Assembly (NCBI GenBank): GCA_019112875.1
Contig: DXIO01000084.1
Location: 1-46,546 of the forward strand
Direction of reading: 5' to 3'
Length of the DNA: 46,546 nt
Source: Candidatus Aquabacterium excrementipullorum
Lineage (GTDB): Bacteria; Pseudomonadota; Gammaproteobacteria; Burkholderiales; Burkholderiaceae_C
The position numbers and the translations under genes are program-made. Of the stretch, positions 39,562-46,546 are shown in pieces. Positions within the stretch are counted from its first letter, which is position 1, and each line of letters begins with the position of its first letter. The notes under the pieces were generated by a model, which saw only the letters and a program-made list of their open reading frames with translations, did not search any database and was not told the DNA's origin.

Positions 39562-40714
39562 TGTTTCCCGTCCGCGCCTGCGGATATTCGCCCTGGCCGC
39601 GGTGGTCGTCGCCATCGCCGTCGTGGCCGGCGGCCTCGTCGACCGCCACCTGCACGCCGAGCAACTGAAAGACCGTGCCTCCGAACAGAGCATCCCGACC
39701 GTGGCCGTGGGTGCGCCCAACCCCGTGGCTGGCGATGCGCTGGAGCTGCCCGGCCGCATCGAGGCCTGGTCGCGCGCGCCCATCTATGCCCGCGTCAGCG
39801 GCTACCTCAAGCAGTGGTCGGTCGACATCGGCGCGCCCGTCAAGGCTGGCCAGGTGCTCGGCGTGATCGAGACGCCCGATCTGGACCAGCAACTGCTGCA
39901 GGCCAAGGCAGAACTGGTCACCGCGCGCAGCAACGCCGCGCTGGCCGGCACCACCTCGCAGCGCTGGCAGGCCTTGCTGTCCACCGATTCCGTGTCGCGC
40001 CAGGAGGCCGACGAAAAGGCCGGCGACCTGGCCGCCAAGCAGTCGGTGGTCAACGCCTTGCAGGCCAATGTGGAGCGCGTGCAGGCCCTGCAGCACTACA
40101 CCCGCCTGGTGGCCCCGTTCGATGGCATCGTCACGGCCCGCAACACCGACGTGGGCGCCCTGATCAGCGTGGGTGGCGCCCCGGGCAGCGAGCTCTTCGT
40201 GGTGTCCGACATCCGCCGCCTGCGCATCTACGTCAACGTGCCGCAGCGGCAGGTGGCGCAGATCCGCCCGGGCGCGACGGCGCAGATCACCGTGCCGGAA
40301 CGCCCTGGCCACACCTACACCGCCAAGGTGCAGTCGCTGTCGCAGGCCATCAGCACCACCTCCGGCGCGATGCTGGTGCAACTGGCGGTGGACAACGCCG
40401 GGGGCGAGTTGCTGCCGGGCGGTTATGCCTCGGTTCGCTTCGACGCGCCGCCCAAGGACGTGGCTGGCCTGAGCGTGCCGCCGGGCGCGCTCATCATCGG
40501 CAAGCAGGGTGTGCATGTGGCCACGCTGGACGCCTCGGACCGCGTGCGCCTCAAGCAGGTCAGCATCGCGCGTGACCTGGGCGCCACGATCGAACTGGGC
40601 GGCCTGGACAAAGCCGACCGCGTGATCCAGAACCCGCCCGATGGCGTGGCCGATGGCGACCAGGTCCGCGTGGCCAGCGCCGACAACGCCGCCAAGAAGA
40701 AGGCCGCACCGTGA
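39551..40714 (+). CDS. RND efflux membrane fusion protein (HlyD/AcrA-like)
   Basis: A 387-residue periplasmic adaptor. It has an N-terminal membrane anchor (about 12-32), then ELPGRIEAWSRAPIYARVSGYLKQWSVDIGAPVKAGQVLGVIETPDLDQQL, the first half of the lipoyl domain. A helical hairpin follows (about 113-175), then the second half LVAPFDGIVTARNTDVGALI, and the beta-barrel and membrane-proximal domains. There is no lipobox; it is anchored by the N-terminal helix. The ATG at 39551 overlaps the RND stop and is followed by the NodT-like gene with a 4-base GTGA overlap, so all three are translationally coupled. Confidence 0.95.
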   Translation: MPTDVSRPRLRIFALAAVVVAIAVVAGGLVDRHLHAEQLKDRASEQSIPTVAVGAPNPVAGDALELPGRIEAWSRAPIYARVSGYLKQWSVDIGAPVKAGQVLGVIETPDLDQQLLQAKAELVTARSNAALAGTTSQRWQALLSTDSVSRQEADEKAGDLAAKQSVVNALQANVERVQALQHYTRLVAPFDGIVTARNTDVGALISVGGAPGSELFVVSDIRRLRIYVNVPQRQVAQIRPGATAQITVPERPGHTYTAKVQSLSQAISTTSGAMLVQLAVDNAGGELLPGGYASVRFDAPPKDVAGLSVPPGALIIGKQGVHVATLDASDRVRLKQVSIARDLGATIELGGLDKADRVIQNPPDGVADGDQVRVASADNAAKKKAAP

Positions 40715-42168
40715 GCCGAATCATTTTTGCCGCAGCGCTCGCCGCCTGTTGCGTCGGTTGCAGCCAGGTGCCGACGACGAAGGCGCCCGAGGTGCCCCTG
40801 GCCCCGGCATTCAAGGAGGCCGCCGGCCCCTGGGTCACGGCCCAGCCCTCCGACGAGCTGCCGCGCCAGGCATGGTGGTCGCTGTACCGCGATCCCGAAC
40901 TCGATGCCTTGCAGCAGCGCCTGCAGGACAACAGTCCTGACCTGGCCAGCGCACTGGCGCACTACCAGCAGGCGCGTGCCGCGACCGATGTGCTGCGTGC
41001 GGCGCAATCGCCCACGCTGAGCACCTCGCTCAATGTGCAGCGTGACCGCCAGTCCGAGCGCCGCCCCTTGCGCGTGCTCGGCCCCACCTCGCCGGATGAC
41101 TACAACAGCGCCACCCTGGGCCTGGATTTCGAGTACGAAGTGGACTTCTGGGGCCGTGTGCGCCAGCAGGTCAGCGCGGGCGAAGCCCTGGAGCAGGCCG
41201 CCCAGGCCGATCTGGCCAATGCCCGACTGGCCCTGCAGGCGCGCCTGGCCGACACCCTGATCGCCCTGCGCGGCCTGGACCAGGAGGCCGTGCTGCTCAA
41301 GGAAACCGAGGCGGCCTACTTGCGGGCCGCCGACACGATCGACCGCCGTCACCAGGGCGGCATCGCCTCCGGTCTTGATCTGTCACGTGCCCAGAACCAG
41401 CTCGAATCCACGCGCTCGCAACTGCGTCAGCAGCAGGCCCAGCGCGCCGTGCTGGAGCACGCCATCGCCGCGCTGGTCGGCGCCAACCCGTCCACGTTCA
41501 CGATCACGCCGCGCGCCGTCGAGGTCGCCTTGCCCACCGTGCCCGTCGGCGTGCCCTCGGAGCTGCTGCAGCGCCGTCCCGACGTCGCGGCCGCCCAGCG
41601 CCGCGTGGTGGCCGCCACCGCCAGTGTCGGCGTGGCGCGCTCGGCCGTGTTCCCCAGCCTGACCTTGAGCGCGGTCGGCGGCTACCAGAGCAGCGATCTG
41701 GACCGCTTCATCCAGGCCCCCAACCTGTTCTGGGCCATCGGCCCGACCTTGCTGGTCAACCTGCTGGATGGCGGCAAGCGCAAGGCCGAGATCGCCCGCA
41801 CCGAAGCCGCGCTGGACGAGGTCGGCCAGACCTACCGAGGCGTGGTGCTTGGCGCCTTCCAGCAGGTGGAGGACCAACTCGCGCTGCTCAGCCAGTACGG
41901 GGAAGCCGCCGCGTCCGAGCGCCGGGCCACCGACGCCGCGCAGCGCTCGCTCGACCTGGCCAGCAACCGCTACCGCGAGGGCGTGGCCAGCTACCTGGAC
42001 GTGGTCACCGCGCAGACAGCCAACCTGCAGGCCCGCCGCAACGCGCTCGACTTGGCCACGCGCCAGCGACGCGCCTCGGTGCAACTGGTGCGAGCCCTGG
42101 GCGGCGGCTGGGACGGCGCCGAACTGACGGCTGGCGAGCCTCGGCGCCACGCGAGCGCCCAGCCTTGA
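40711..42168 (+). CDS. Outer membrane efflux lipoprotein, NodT family
   Basis: A 485-residue TolC-like channel. The start is a GTG that overlaps the fusion-protein stop (GTGA). The signal peptide carries a lipobox near residues 11-17 (LAACCVGC), so the N-terminal Cys is probably lipid-modified. Two outer-membrane-efflux repeats follow, with the NodT pattern WWSLYRDPELDALQQRLQDNSPDLASALAHYQQARA, DFEYEVDFWGRVRQQVSAGEA and RRPDVAAAQRRVVAATASVGVARSAVFPSLTLS. It provides the outer membrane exit of the pump. An RNA hairpin lies right after the stop. Confidence 0.95.
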   Translation: MSRIIFAAALAACCVGCSQVPTTKAPEVPLAPAFKEAAGPWVTAQPSDELPRQAWWSLYRDPELDALQQRLQDNSPDLASALAHYQQARAATDVLRAAQSPTLSTSLNVQRDRQSERRPLRVLGPTSPDDYNSATLGLDFEYEVDFWGRVRQQVSAGEALEQAAQADLANARLALQARLADTLIALRGLDQEAVLLKETEAAYLRAADTIDRRHQGGIASGLDLSRAQNQLESTRSQLRQQQAQRAVLEHAIAALVGANPSTFTITPRAVEVALPTVPVGVPSELLQRRPDVAAAQRRVVAATASVGVARSAVFPSLTLSAVGGYQSSDLDRFIQAPNLFWAIGPTLLVNLLDGGKRKAEIARTEAALDEVGQTYRGVVLGAFQQVEDQLALLSQYGEAAASERRATDAAQRSLDLASNRYREGVASYLDVVTAQTANLQARRNALDLATRQRRASVQLVRALGGGWDGAELTAGEPRRHASAQP

Positions 42169-42173
42169 TCCCT

Positions 42174-42203
42174 GCGCGGCCAGTCCTCAAGGCTGGGCCG
42201 CGC
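42174..42203. terminator. Hairpin after the RND operon
   Basis: GCGCGGCC (42174-42181) pairs perfectly with GGCCGCGC (42196-42203) across a 14-base loop. It starts 5 bases after the NodT-like stop and covers the stop of the convergent gene at 42187. No T tract, so it is a candidate terminator for both strands. Confidence 0.5.
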
Positions 42204-42525
42204 TCCGGCACGCCTGGGCCGACTGCCGCATGATGGATTGCGTGGCGGTCAGTTGCTCTGGCGTGGCGGCCGACACGGAGGTGTTCAGCACATCGTCCGG
42301 CAAGGCATCCGCCACCCGCCGCGAATAGCAGGCGCAGAACTCGCGAACGGCCGCATCCGTCTGGGCGGCGTTGGTCGGATCGGCGCGCTGGCTCTGGATG
42401 CAGCGGTCGACCGTGCGCTGGGCGAACTGGTCGCGTTGTTCACGCGACACCTGCCCCTGCGCCCAGGACGGCACGGTCAGGCTGCAGGCGAGGGCGCTCA
42501 GCACGAGAATGGCAAGGCGTTTCAT
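42187..42525 (-). CDS. Hypothetical secreted protein with CxC motif
   Basis: A 112-residue protein with a Sec signal peptide, MKRLAILVLSALACSLTVPSWAQ, cut after about residue 22 (Ala-Gln). The mature part is small and helical, with RCIQ, FCACYSRR and QACRS; the four Cys could make two disulfides in the periplasm. I do not recognise the family. The ATG at 42525 has AGGAG five bases upstream, so it is well supported. It is the downstream member of a possible pair with the 87-residue protein gene at 42612, 86 bases away. Confidence 0.78.
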   Translation of the reverse strand: MKRLAILVLSALACSLTVPSWAQGQVSREQRDQFAQRTVDRCIQSQRADPTNAAQTDAAVREFCACYSRRVADALPDDVLNTSVSAATPEQLTATQSIMRQSAQACRSAAQP

Positions 42526-42611
42526 GGCGTCTCCTGTGATCGTCTGATGACGCCCAGCATGGCATGTGCCCGATGACCCCATCGGCGTCCCCGCCTGAGA
42601 CCAAACTGAAC

Positions 42612-42875
42612 TCAGCCCGCGACCGGGCCCGGATGGGGCCTCGGAGCGTTGCCCAGATCGCGGCCGAGATCGCTGCCCAGATCGATCACCACGCCGTGCG
42701 CTTCCACCGCCATGTCCCAGCTGCGTCCATCCGAAGCGATCACCCGCGCCCGAGTGTCTGGCCGGCACGCCGACAGCGCCCGCCGCGCCTCCACCAGGGC
42801 CCGGGCCAGGTCGCTGGCCCCGCCTGGCGGACAGCTCGGCTCGCCCAGGATCAGGATGGTGAAGTGCGTGGCCAT
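42612..42875 (-). CDS. Small hypothetical protein
   Basis: An 87-residue frame starting MATHFTILILGEP, preceded by GAGGAGG about ten bases upstream, a strong ribosome site that supports it as a real gene. It has a hydrophobic beta strand at the start, a helical middle (SDLARALVEARRALS), and an unstructured Pro/His-rich end. No signal peptide and no family I know. Codon use is like that of its neighbours. The start is 216 bases from the divergent MarR start. Confidence 0.6.
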   Translation of the reverse strand: MATHFTILILGEPSCPPGGASDLARALVEARRALSACRPDTRARVIASDGRSWDMAVEAHGVVIDLGSDLGRDLGNAPRPHPGPVAG

Positions 42876-42960
42876 GGCGCGTGAACCTCCTCACCCTTTG
42901 TAACGCAACGCGGCCGGCTTGCCCAGCGCCGTATTCCGCACAGCGGGCCGGTGTCGCCGG

Positions 42961-42969
42961 TGCTATAGT
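42961..42969 (+). promoter_or_regulatory. Extended -10 promoter, TGCTATAGT
   Basis: TGcTATAGT matches an extended -10 element. It lies 37 bases before a short reading frame with a strong ribosome site (42998) and 130 bases before marR. The -35 region (around 42941, CAGCGG) is poor, which is usual for extended -10 promoters. A transcription start near 42976 would place the GGGGAGG ribosome site almost at the RNA's 5' end. Confidence 0.5.
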
Positions 42970-42997
42970 CCCGACACGCTCGGGGAGGCAAGGGCCC

Positions 42998-43066
42998 ATG
43001 TCCGGATGCCATCGACCCGATCCCACGCACACATCCTACGAACAACACGTCGCGGCCGGACGGTGA
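42998..43066 (+). CDS. Candidate leader peptide (22 codons) upstream of marR
   Basis: ATG at 42998 to TGA at 43064-43066, encoding 22 residues (starting MSGCHRPDP). It has GGGGAGG at nine bases upstream, a better ribosome site than most genes here. The peptide is rich in His, Pro and Thr and has no hydrophobic segment. It lies right behind a candidate extended -10 promoter, and its stop is inside a hairpin that precedes marR. It could be a true upstream frame affecting marR expression, or a chance frame. Confidence 0.4.
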   Translation: MSGCHRPDPTHTSYEQHVAAGR

Positions 43067-43081
43067 ACAGCCTCCCGGCCG
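43053..43081 (+). promoter_or_regulatory. Hairpin at the end of the leader frame, before marR
   Basis: CGGCCGG (43053-43059) pairs with CCGGCCG (43075-43081) around a 15-base loop that contains the stop codon of the 22-codon frame. It ends 9 bases before the marR ATG, where the ribosome site for marR should be. A translating ribosome reaching the stop would open the stem. Confidence 0.45.
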
Positions 43082-43090
43082 TTCCTGTTC

Positions 43091-43609
43091 ATGAGCCCAC
43101 GTCGAACAGCCACGCCTGAGGTGTACCTCCCTCCCGCCGAAGACGCACCCTTCAATCCCCGGGTGCCAGGTATCGACTATGGGGTGCTCGACGGCCTGCT
43201 GGGCTATGCGGTCAGGCGCGCGCAGATCGTTCAATACGAGCTGTTCATCGCGTCCCTGGCGCGCTGGAACATCACGCCGCCGCGCTTTTCCGCGCTGGTC
43301 ATCATCTCGCTCAACCCCAACCTCAAGCTGACCGAGCTGGCCAATGTGCTGGGCATCGCCCGCTCGGGAGCTGTGGCGCTCATCAACTCGCTCGAGAGCA
43401 TCGACTACGTGCGCCGTGTGCCGTGCCCGACCGACAAGCGCGCGCTGGGCCTGGAGCTCACCGACCGGGGCCGTGCCGATCTGGACGCCATCATCGCGGC
43501 CGTGATCGACCAGGACAAACGCTCTGGCCAGTCCTTGAACGCAGATGAGCGCGCGCAATTGATCACCCTGCTCGGCAAGATCGCCGCGGGCGGTGCCACC
43601 GCCGGCTGA
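43091..43609 (+). CDS. MarR-family transcriptional regulator
   Basis: A 172-residue protein with an N-terminal extension of about 30 residues, then a MarR winged helix: YAVRRAQIVQYELFIASLARWNITPPRFSALVIIS, PNLKLTELANVLGIARSGAVALINSLESIDYVRRV and the wing PCPTDKRALGLELTDRG with its conserved D-KR. MarR proteins are dimers that leave DNA when an aromatic compound or oxidant binds. It is the first gene of a likely marR-yfbR-ldcA run (gaps 18 and 34 bases). The palindromes at 3229 and 36178 are of a type bound by such regulators, but no matching palindrome lies next to this gene. Confidence 0.93.
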   Translation: MSPRRTATPEVYLPPAEDAPFNPRVPGIDYGVLDGLLGYAVRRAQIVQYELFIASLARWNITPPRFSALVIISLNPNLKLTELANVLGIARSGAVALINSLESIDYVRRVPCPTDKRALGLELTDRGRADLDAIIAAVIDQDKRSGQSLNADERAQLITLLGKIAAGGATAG

Positions 43610-43627
43610 GCCTCTCGCAGCATTGCC

Positions 43628-44227
43628 ATGGCCACCTCACCGGTCAGCCCCTTCTACGCGCACCTCTCGCGCCTGCGCTTCATCAAGCGCTGGGGCCTGA
43701 TGCGCAACGCCACCGAGGAAGACGTCGCCCAGCACAGCTGGGAGGTGGCCGTGCTGGCCCACGCGCTGGCCCTGATCGCCCGCGATGTGCTGGGCAAGCC
43801 CATCGACCCGAACGCCGTGGCCACGCGCGCGCTCTTCCATGACGCCACCGAGGCCATCACGGGCGACCTGCCCACGCCGGTGAAGTACTCGCCCGCCATG
43901 CGCCAGGCCACCGCCCACCTGGAAGACCAGGTGACCCACGAGATGGTCAAGCTGCTGCCGCAGGCCTTGCAGCCGGGGGTGCAATCGGCCATGGACCATG
44001 CCCAGTGGCCCGAACATGAGGCCCTGCTCGTCAAGGCCGCCGACCGGCTGGCCGCCTGGCTCAAGTGCCGTGCCGAACTGCGTTATGGCAACCGCGAGTT
44101 CGAGCAGGCCGCCCAGCAGATCGAGCGCAAGATCCACGAACACATGCTGCCCGAGGTGCGCTATTTCCTCGACACCTTCGGCCCTGCCTACGACCTCACG
44201 CTCGACTCGCTGATGCGGGGCGAGTGA
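43628..44227 (+). CDS. yfbR: 5'-deoxynucleotidase, YfbR-like (HD domain)
   Basis: A 199-residue HD-domain phosphohydrolase. Metal ligands follow YfbR: His36 (DVAQHSWEVA) and His71-Asp72 (ALFHDATEAITGDLPTP), with the late Asp in KAADRLAAW. The substrate-recognition RW at 21-22 (IKRWGLMRN) is present. YfbR removes the 5' phosphate of deoxynucleoside monophosphates, supporting thymidylate synthesis and nucleotide balance in the cytosol. Length is as in the family. It follows marR by 18 bases. Confidence 0.93.
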   Translation: MATSPVSPFYAHLSRLRFIKRWGLMRNATEEDVAQHSWEVAVLAHALALIARDVLGKPIDPNAVATRALFHDATEAITGDLPTPVKYSPAMRQATAHLEDQVTHEMVKLLPQALQPGVQSAMDHAQWPEHEALLVKAADRLAAWLKCRAELRYGNREFEQAAQQIERKIHEHMLPEVRYFLDTFGPAYDLTLDSLMRGE

Positions 44228-44261
44228 GGCCAGGCGCCCTGAACAACGCTGTAGCCACGCC

Positions 44262-45365
44262 ATGCCCGCACGCCCCGCCGCCAAGAAGCCCGCCGCCCGC
44301 AAGAACAAGGCCGAAGCGGCCCACGATCACGGCCGTGATCATCACGACCATGCGAGCGGGCACGACCATCACGCGCATGACCACGATCACGACCATGCCT
44401 GCGGCCCCGATTGCGGCCATGACCATGAGCGCGTCCGCCGCCTGACCGTCTTCAGCCCCGCCGGTGTCGTGGCCAAGGGCGCGACCGCACGCAAGGCTCT
44501 CAAGCGCCTCAAGGCCCTGGGCTTCGATGCCTCGCTGGAAGCCGATGCCCTGAGCAAGCACCAGCGCTTCGCCGGCGAGGACGATGCCCGCCTGGCCGCG
44601 CTGCACCGTGTGGCCGAAGACGCCCCCGACGTGGCCCTGGCCGCGCGCGGTGGCTACGGGCTGATGCGCCTGCTCGACCGCATCGACTGGCCTCTGATCG
44701 CTCGCAGCATCGAGCGCGGTACGGCCTGGGTGGGCTACAGCGATGTCACCGCCTTCCAGTTGGCCGCCCTGGCGCACAACGCCGCCGGCCCGACCAACGC
44801 GCCGCACGGCATCACCGCCGGCCTGTGGGCCGGCCCCATGGCCTGCGGCGATTTCGGCAGCGACGACAACCCCGAGGGCGGTGATGACGTCACCCAGGAA
44901 TGCTTCGTCGAGGCCATGACCGGCCAGCTCGAAGCCGTGGGCTTTCGCACCGAGGCCGGCTTGGACGGCCTGGAAACGGGCGGTCGGCTGTGGGGAGGCA
45001 ACCTGTCCATCCTGCAATCGCTGCTGGGCACGCCGCATTTCCCCAAGATCAGGAACGGCGTGCTTTTCCTGGAAGACGTCAACGAGCACCCCTACCGCAT
45101 CGAGCGCGCCTTGTTGCAACTGCAACAGGCCGGCGTGCTCGACCAGCAGAAGGCCATCGTGCTCGGCGCCTTCACCGACTACCGCAAGTCGCCGCTCGAC
45201 CGTGGCTACACCATCAAGTCCGCCATCGACCATCTGCGCAGCGTCACGCGCACACCCATCCTGACGGGCCTGCCCTTCGGCCATGTGCCCACCAAGCTCT
45301 CACTTCCGCTGGGGCGGAAAGTGAATGTGGCAGTTCAGGGACGTGATGTCTTCGTGATGTGGTAG
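44262..45365 (+). CDS. ldcA: LD-carboxypeptidase with His-rich N-terminal extension
   Basis: A 367-residue serine peptidase of family S66. The catalytic triad is visible: Ser160 in WVGYSDVTAF, Glu271 in LFLEDVNEHPYRIE, and His341 in LPFGHVPTKLSLPLG. LdcA trims the terminal D-Ala from cytoplasmic tetrapeptides in peptidoglycan recycling. The N-terminal 55 residues are an added low-complexity head: a Lys/Arg/Ala stretch, then 14 His with Asp (residues 21-55), and CGPDCGHDH. Such His-rich heads bind Ni, Zn or Co in other proteins. No signal peptide. It lies 34 bases after yfbR, with the YejA-like gene 29 bases after it. Confidence 0.93.
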   Translation: MPARPAAKKPAARKNKAEAAHDHGRDHHDHASGHDHHAHDHDHDHACGPDCGHDHERVRRLTVFSPAGVVAKGATARKALKRLKALGFDASLEADALSKHQRFAGEDDARLAALHRVAEDAPDVALAARGGYGLMRLLDRIDWPLIARSIERGTAWVGYSDVTAFQLAALAHNAAGPTNAPHGITAGLWAGPMACGDFGSDDNPEGGDDVTQECFVEAMTGQLEAVGFRTEAGLDGLETGGRLWGGNLSILQSLLGTPHFPKIRNGVLFLEDVNEHPYRIERALLQLQQAGVLDQQKAIVLGAFTDYRKSPLDRGYTIKSAIDHLRSVTRTPILTGLPFGHVPTKLSLPLGRKVNVAVQGRDVFVMW

Positions 45366-45394
45366 CCCCTTGGGGATGGTGCAGAATCAACGCC

Positions 45395-46546
45395 ATGCGT
45401 TTGTTCTGGACCATCCTTCTGTTCAGTGCCTGTGTCCCCTCTTGGGCTGCGCACGCGTATGCCCAGTTCGGTGACATCAAATACCCTCCGGGCTTCGATC
45501 ACTTCGACTACGTCAACCCGGCTGCACCGAAGGGCGGCGAGCTCTCGCTGGTGGCGCCACTGCGCATCAGCAGCTACGACAAGTACAACCCCTTCACCCT
45601 CAAGGGCACCTCGCCCCCCGGGCTGAGCGAACTGGTGTTCGAAAGCCTGCTGACAGGCACCTACGACGAACCCACCACCGCCTATGGCCTGCTGGCCGAA
45701 GACGTCACCGTGGCGCCGGATGGCCTCTCGGTCACCTTCCGCCTGCGTCCGCAGGCGCGCTTCAGCAACGGCGACCCGGTGCGTGCCATCGACGTCAAGA
45801 CCTCCTTCGAACGCCTGATCAGCAAGGAGGCCTCGCCGATCTACCAGGTGGCCTTTGGCGACATCAAGGGCGTCACAGTGCTGAACCCGCTCACGGTGCG
45901 TTTTGATTTCCGCCGGCGCAGTGCCGAGCTGCCGCTGATTGCCGGGGCCGTGCCCATCTTCAGCCACAAATGGGGTCTGCAGCCTGATGGCAAGCTCAAG
46001 CCGTTTGACAAGATCGTCACGGACCATCCCATCGCCTCGGGCCCCTACCGCATCGGCCGCGTCGATTTCGGCAAGGACATCACCTACCAGCGCGATCCCA
46101 ACTACTGGGCCGCCCAGTTGCCCGTGCGCAAGGGCCAGTACAACCTCGACCGCATCACCTTCAAGATCTACCTGGATGACACGGCGCGCCTGGAGGCCTT
46201 CAAGGCTGGCGAGTTCGACTACATGCAGACCAGCAGCGCGCGCGAATGGGCACGACGCCTGACCGGTGTCAAGTTCGACAATGGCGAGCTGATCAAGTCG
46301 AGTCTCAAGCACCGCAACGCGGCGAGTTCGCAGTCCTACATCTTCAACACGCGCCGCGCGAAGTTCCAGGATCGACGCGTGCGCCAGGCCATCGGCATGG
46401 CCATGGATTTCGAGTGGATGAACCGGCAGCTGTTCTACAACTCCTACATCCGGGTGCGGGGCTACTTCACGGGCAGAGACTTCGAGGCCAAAGGGCTGCC
46501 GGGGGACGATGAGCTGGCGCTGCTGGAGCCGCTGCGCAAGCAGGTG
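45395..46546 (+). CDS. ABC transporter substrate-binding protein, YejA-like (3' end outside window)
   Basis: The frame from the ATG at 45395 is open through 384 codons to the window edge. A signal peptide (MRLFWTILLFSACVPSWAAHA) is followed by FGDIKYPPGFDHFDYVNPAAPKGGELSLVAP, the typical start of YejA-type periplasmic binding proteins (SBP family 5). Further family parts are FESLLTGTYDEPTTAYGLLAEDV, RLRPQARFSNGDPVRAIDVKTSFE and a later ENxRR-like region, NTRRAKFQDRRVRQAIG. YejA supplies peptides (in E. coli also microcin C) to the YejBEF permease, whose genes are expected downstream. In E. coli the pump also recycles cell-wall-type peptides, which fits the adjacent ldcA. Confidence 0.9.
   Translation, partial: MRLFWTILLFSACVPSWAAHAYAQFGDIKYPPGFDHFDYVNPAAPKGGELSLVAPLRISSYDKYNPFTLKGTSPPGLSELVFESLLTGTYDEPTTAYGLLAEDVTVAPDGLSVTFRLRPQARFSNGDPVRAIDVKTSFERLISKEASPIYQVAFGDIKGVTVLNPLTVRFDFRRRSAELPLIAGAVPIFSHKWGLQPDGKLKPFDKIVTDHPIASGPYRIGRVDFGKDITYQRDPNYWAAQLPVRKGQYNLDRITFKIYLDDTARLEAFKAGEFDYMQTSSAREWARRLTGVKFDNGELIKSSLKHRNAASSQSYIFNTRRAKFQDRRVRQAIGMAMDFEWMNRQLFYNSYIRVRGYFTGRDFEAKGLPGDDELALLEPLRKQV

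Noticed and set aside
36292..39783. 1163-codon minus-strand open frame opposite the RND gene
   Set aside because: It is His/Arg/Gln-rich with no known domain and is antisense to a complete RND transporter.

Overview
The window is a GC-rich piece of a Gram-negative chromosome. Gene content and protein style (an ArgA with kinase and acetyltransferase domains next to YggX, a long HrpA helicase, Porin_4-type porin, NodT-type outer membrane factor, MFS_3 exporter, YejA-type binding protein) point to the Betaproteobacteria, order Burkholderiales, probably near Comamonadaceae or Sphaerotilaceae. I saw no phage, insertion sequence, CRISPR array, plasmid or rRNA gene. One tRNA gene, tRNA-Pro(TGG), lies on the minus strand.

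Layout. 0-14 kb is mostly housekeeping: a DUF599 membrane protein overlapping a split YeeE/YedE sulfur-transport pair, argA-yggX with a clear terminator, an orphan membrane protein behind a palindromic control region, an amidase, a diguanylate cyclase, hrpA, a RhtA-like EamA exporter, two overlapping small periplasmic proteins, and an AraC/GyrI-like regulator. 14-20.6 kb holds tRNA-Pro, a divergent LysR/MFS pair, an AraC regulator, a short winged-helix/ATPase regulator and a porin.

20.7-36.1 kb looks like an accessory block for small organic molecules. A LysR regulator is divergent, across a strong palindrome, from two near-duplicate isochorismatase-family hydrolases that bracket an alpha/beta hydrolase with a Tat-like leader. 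Then come two strong RNA hairpins or palindromes, an XapX membrane protein, a YtcJ-like amidohydrolase with a Cys-rich tail, and an MFS_3 exporter with a fused ferredoxin-like domain. The block continues with a dienelactone hydrolase, DoxX, a membrane-anchored monooxygenase-fold protein, an atypical NarL-like regulator, a large winged-helix/ATPase/helical-repeat regulator, and a LysR divergent from a zinc alcohol dehydrogenase. The shared theme is hydrolysis, oxidation and export of unknown organic or xenobiotic compounds under several dedicated regulators.

36.3-42.2 kb is a complete tripartite RND efflux operon whose three genes overlap one another. 42.2-46.5 kb has two small minus-strand genes, then a MarR-yfbR-ldcA run that may start from an extended -10 promoter with a short upstream reading frame and a hairpin. 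It ends with the first 384 codons of a YejA-like oligopeptide-binding protein.

The most novel-looking items are: (1) the 21.6-28.2 kb hydrolase cluster, with its duplicated isochorismatase genes and two-start Tat hydrolase; (2) the leader reading frame plus hairpin before marR; (3) LdcA with a His-rich metal-binding head; (4) the TTGCC/GGCAA palindromes at 3.2 kb and 36.2 kb. All functions are inferred from sequence reading alone; no database search was run.
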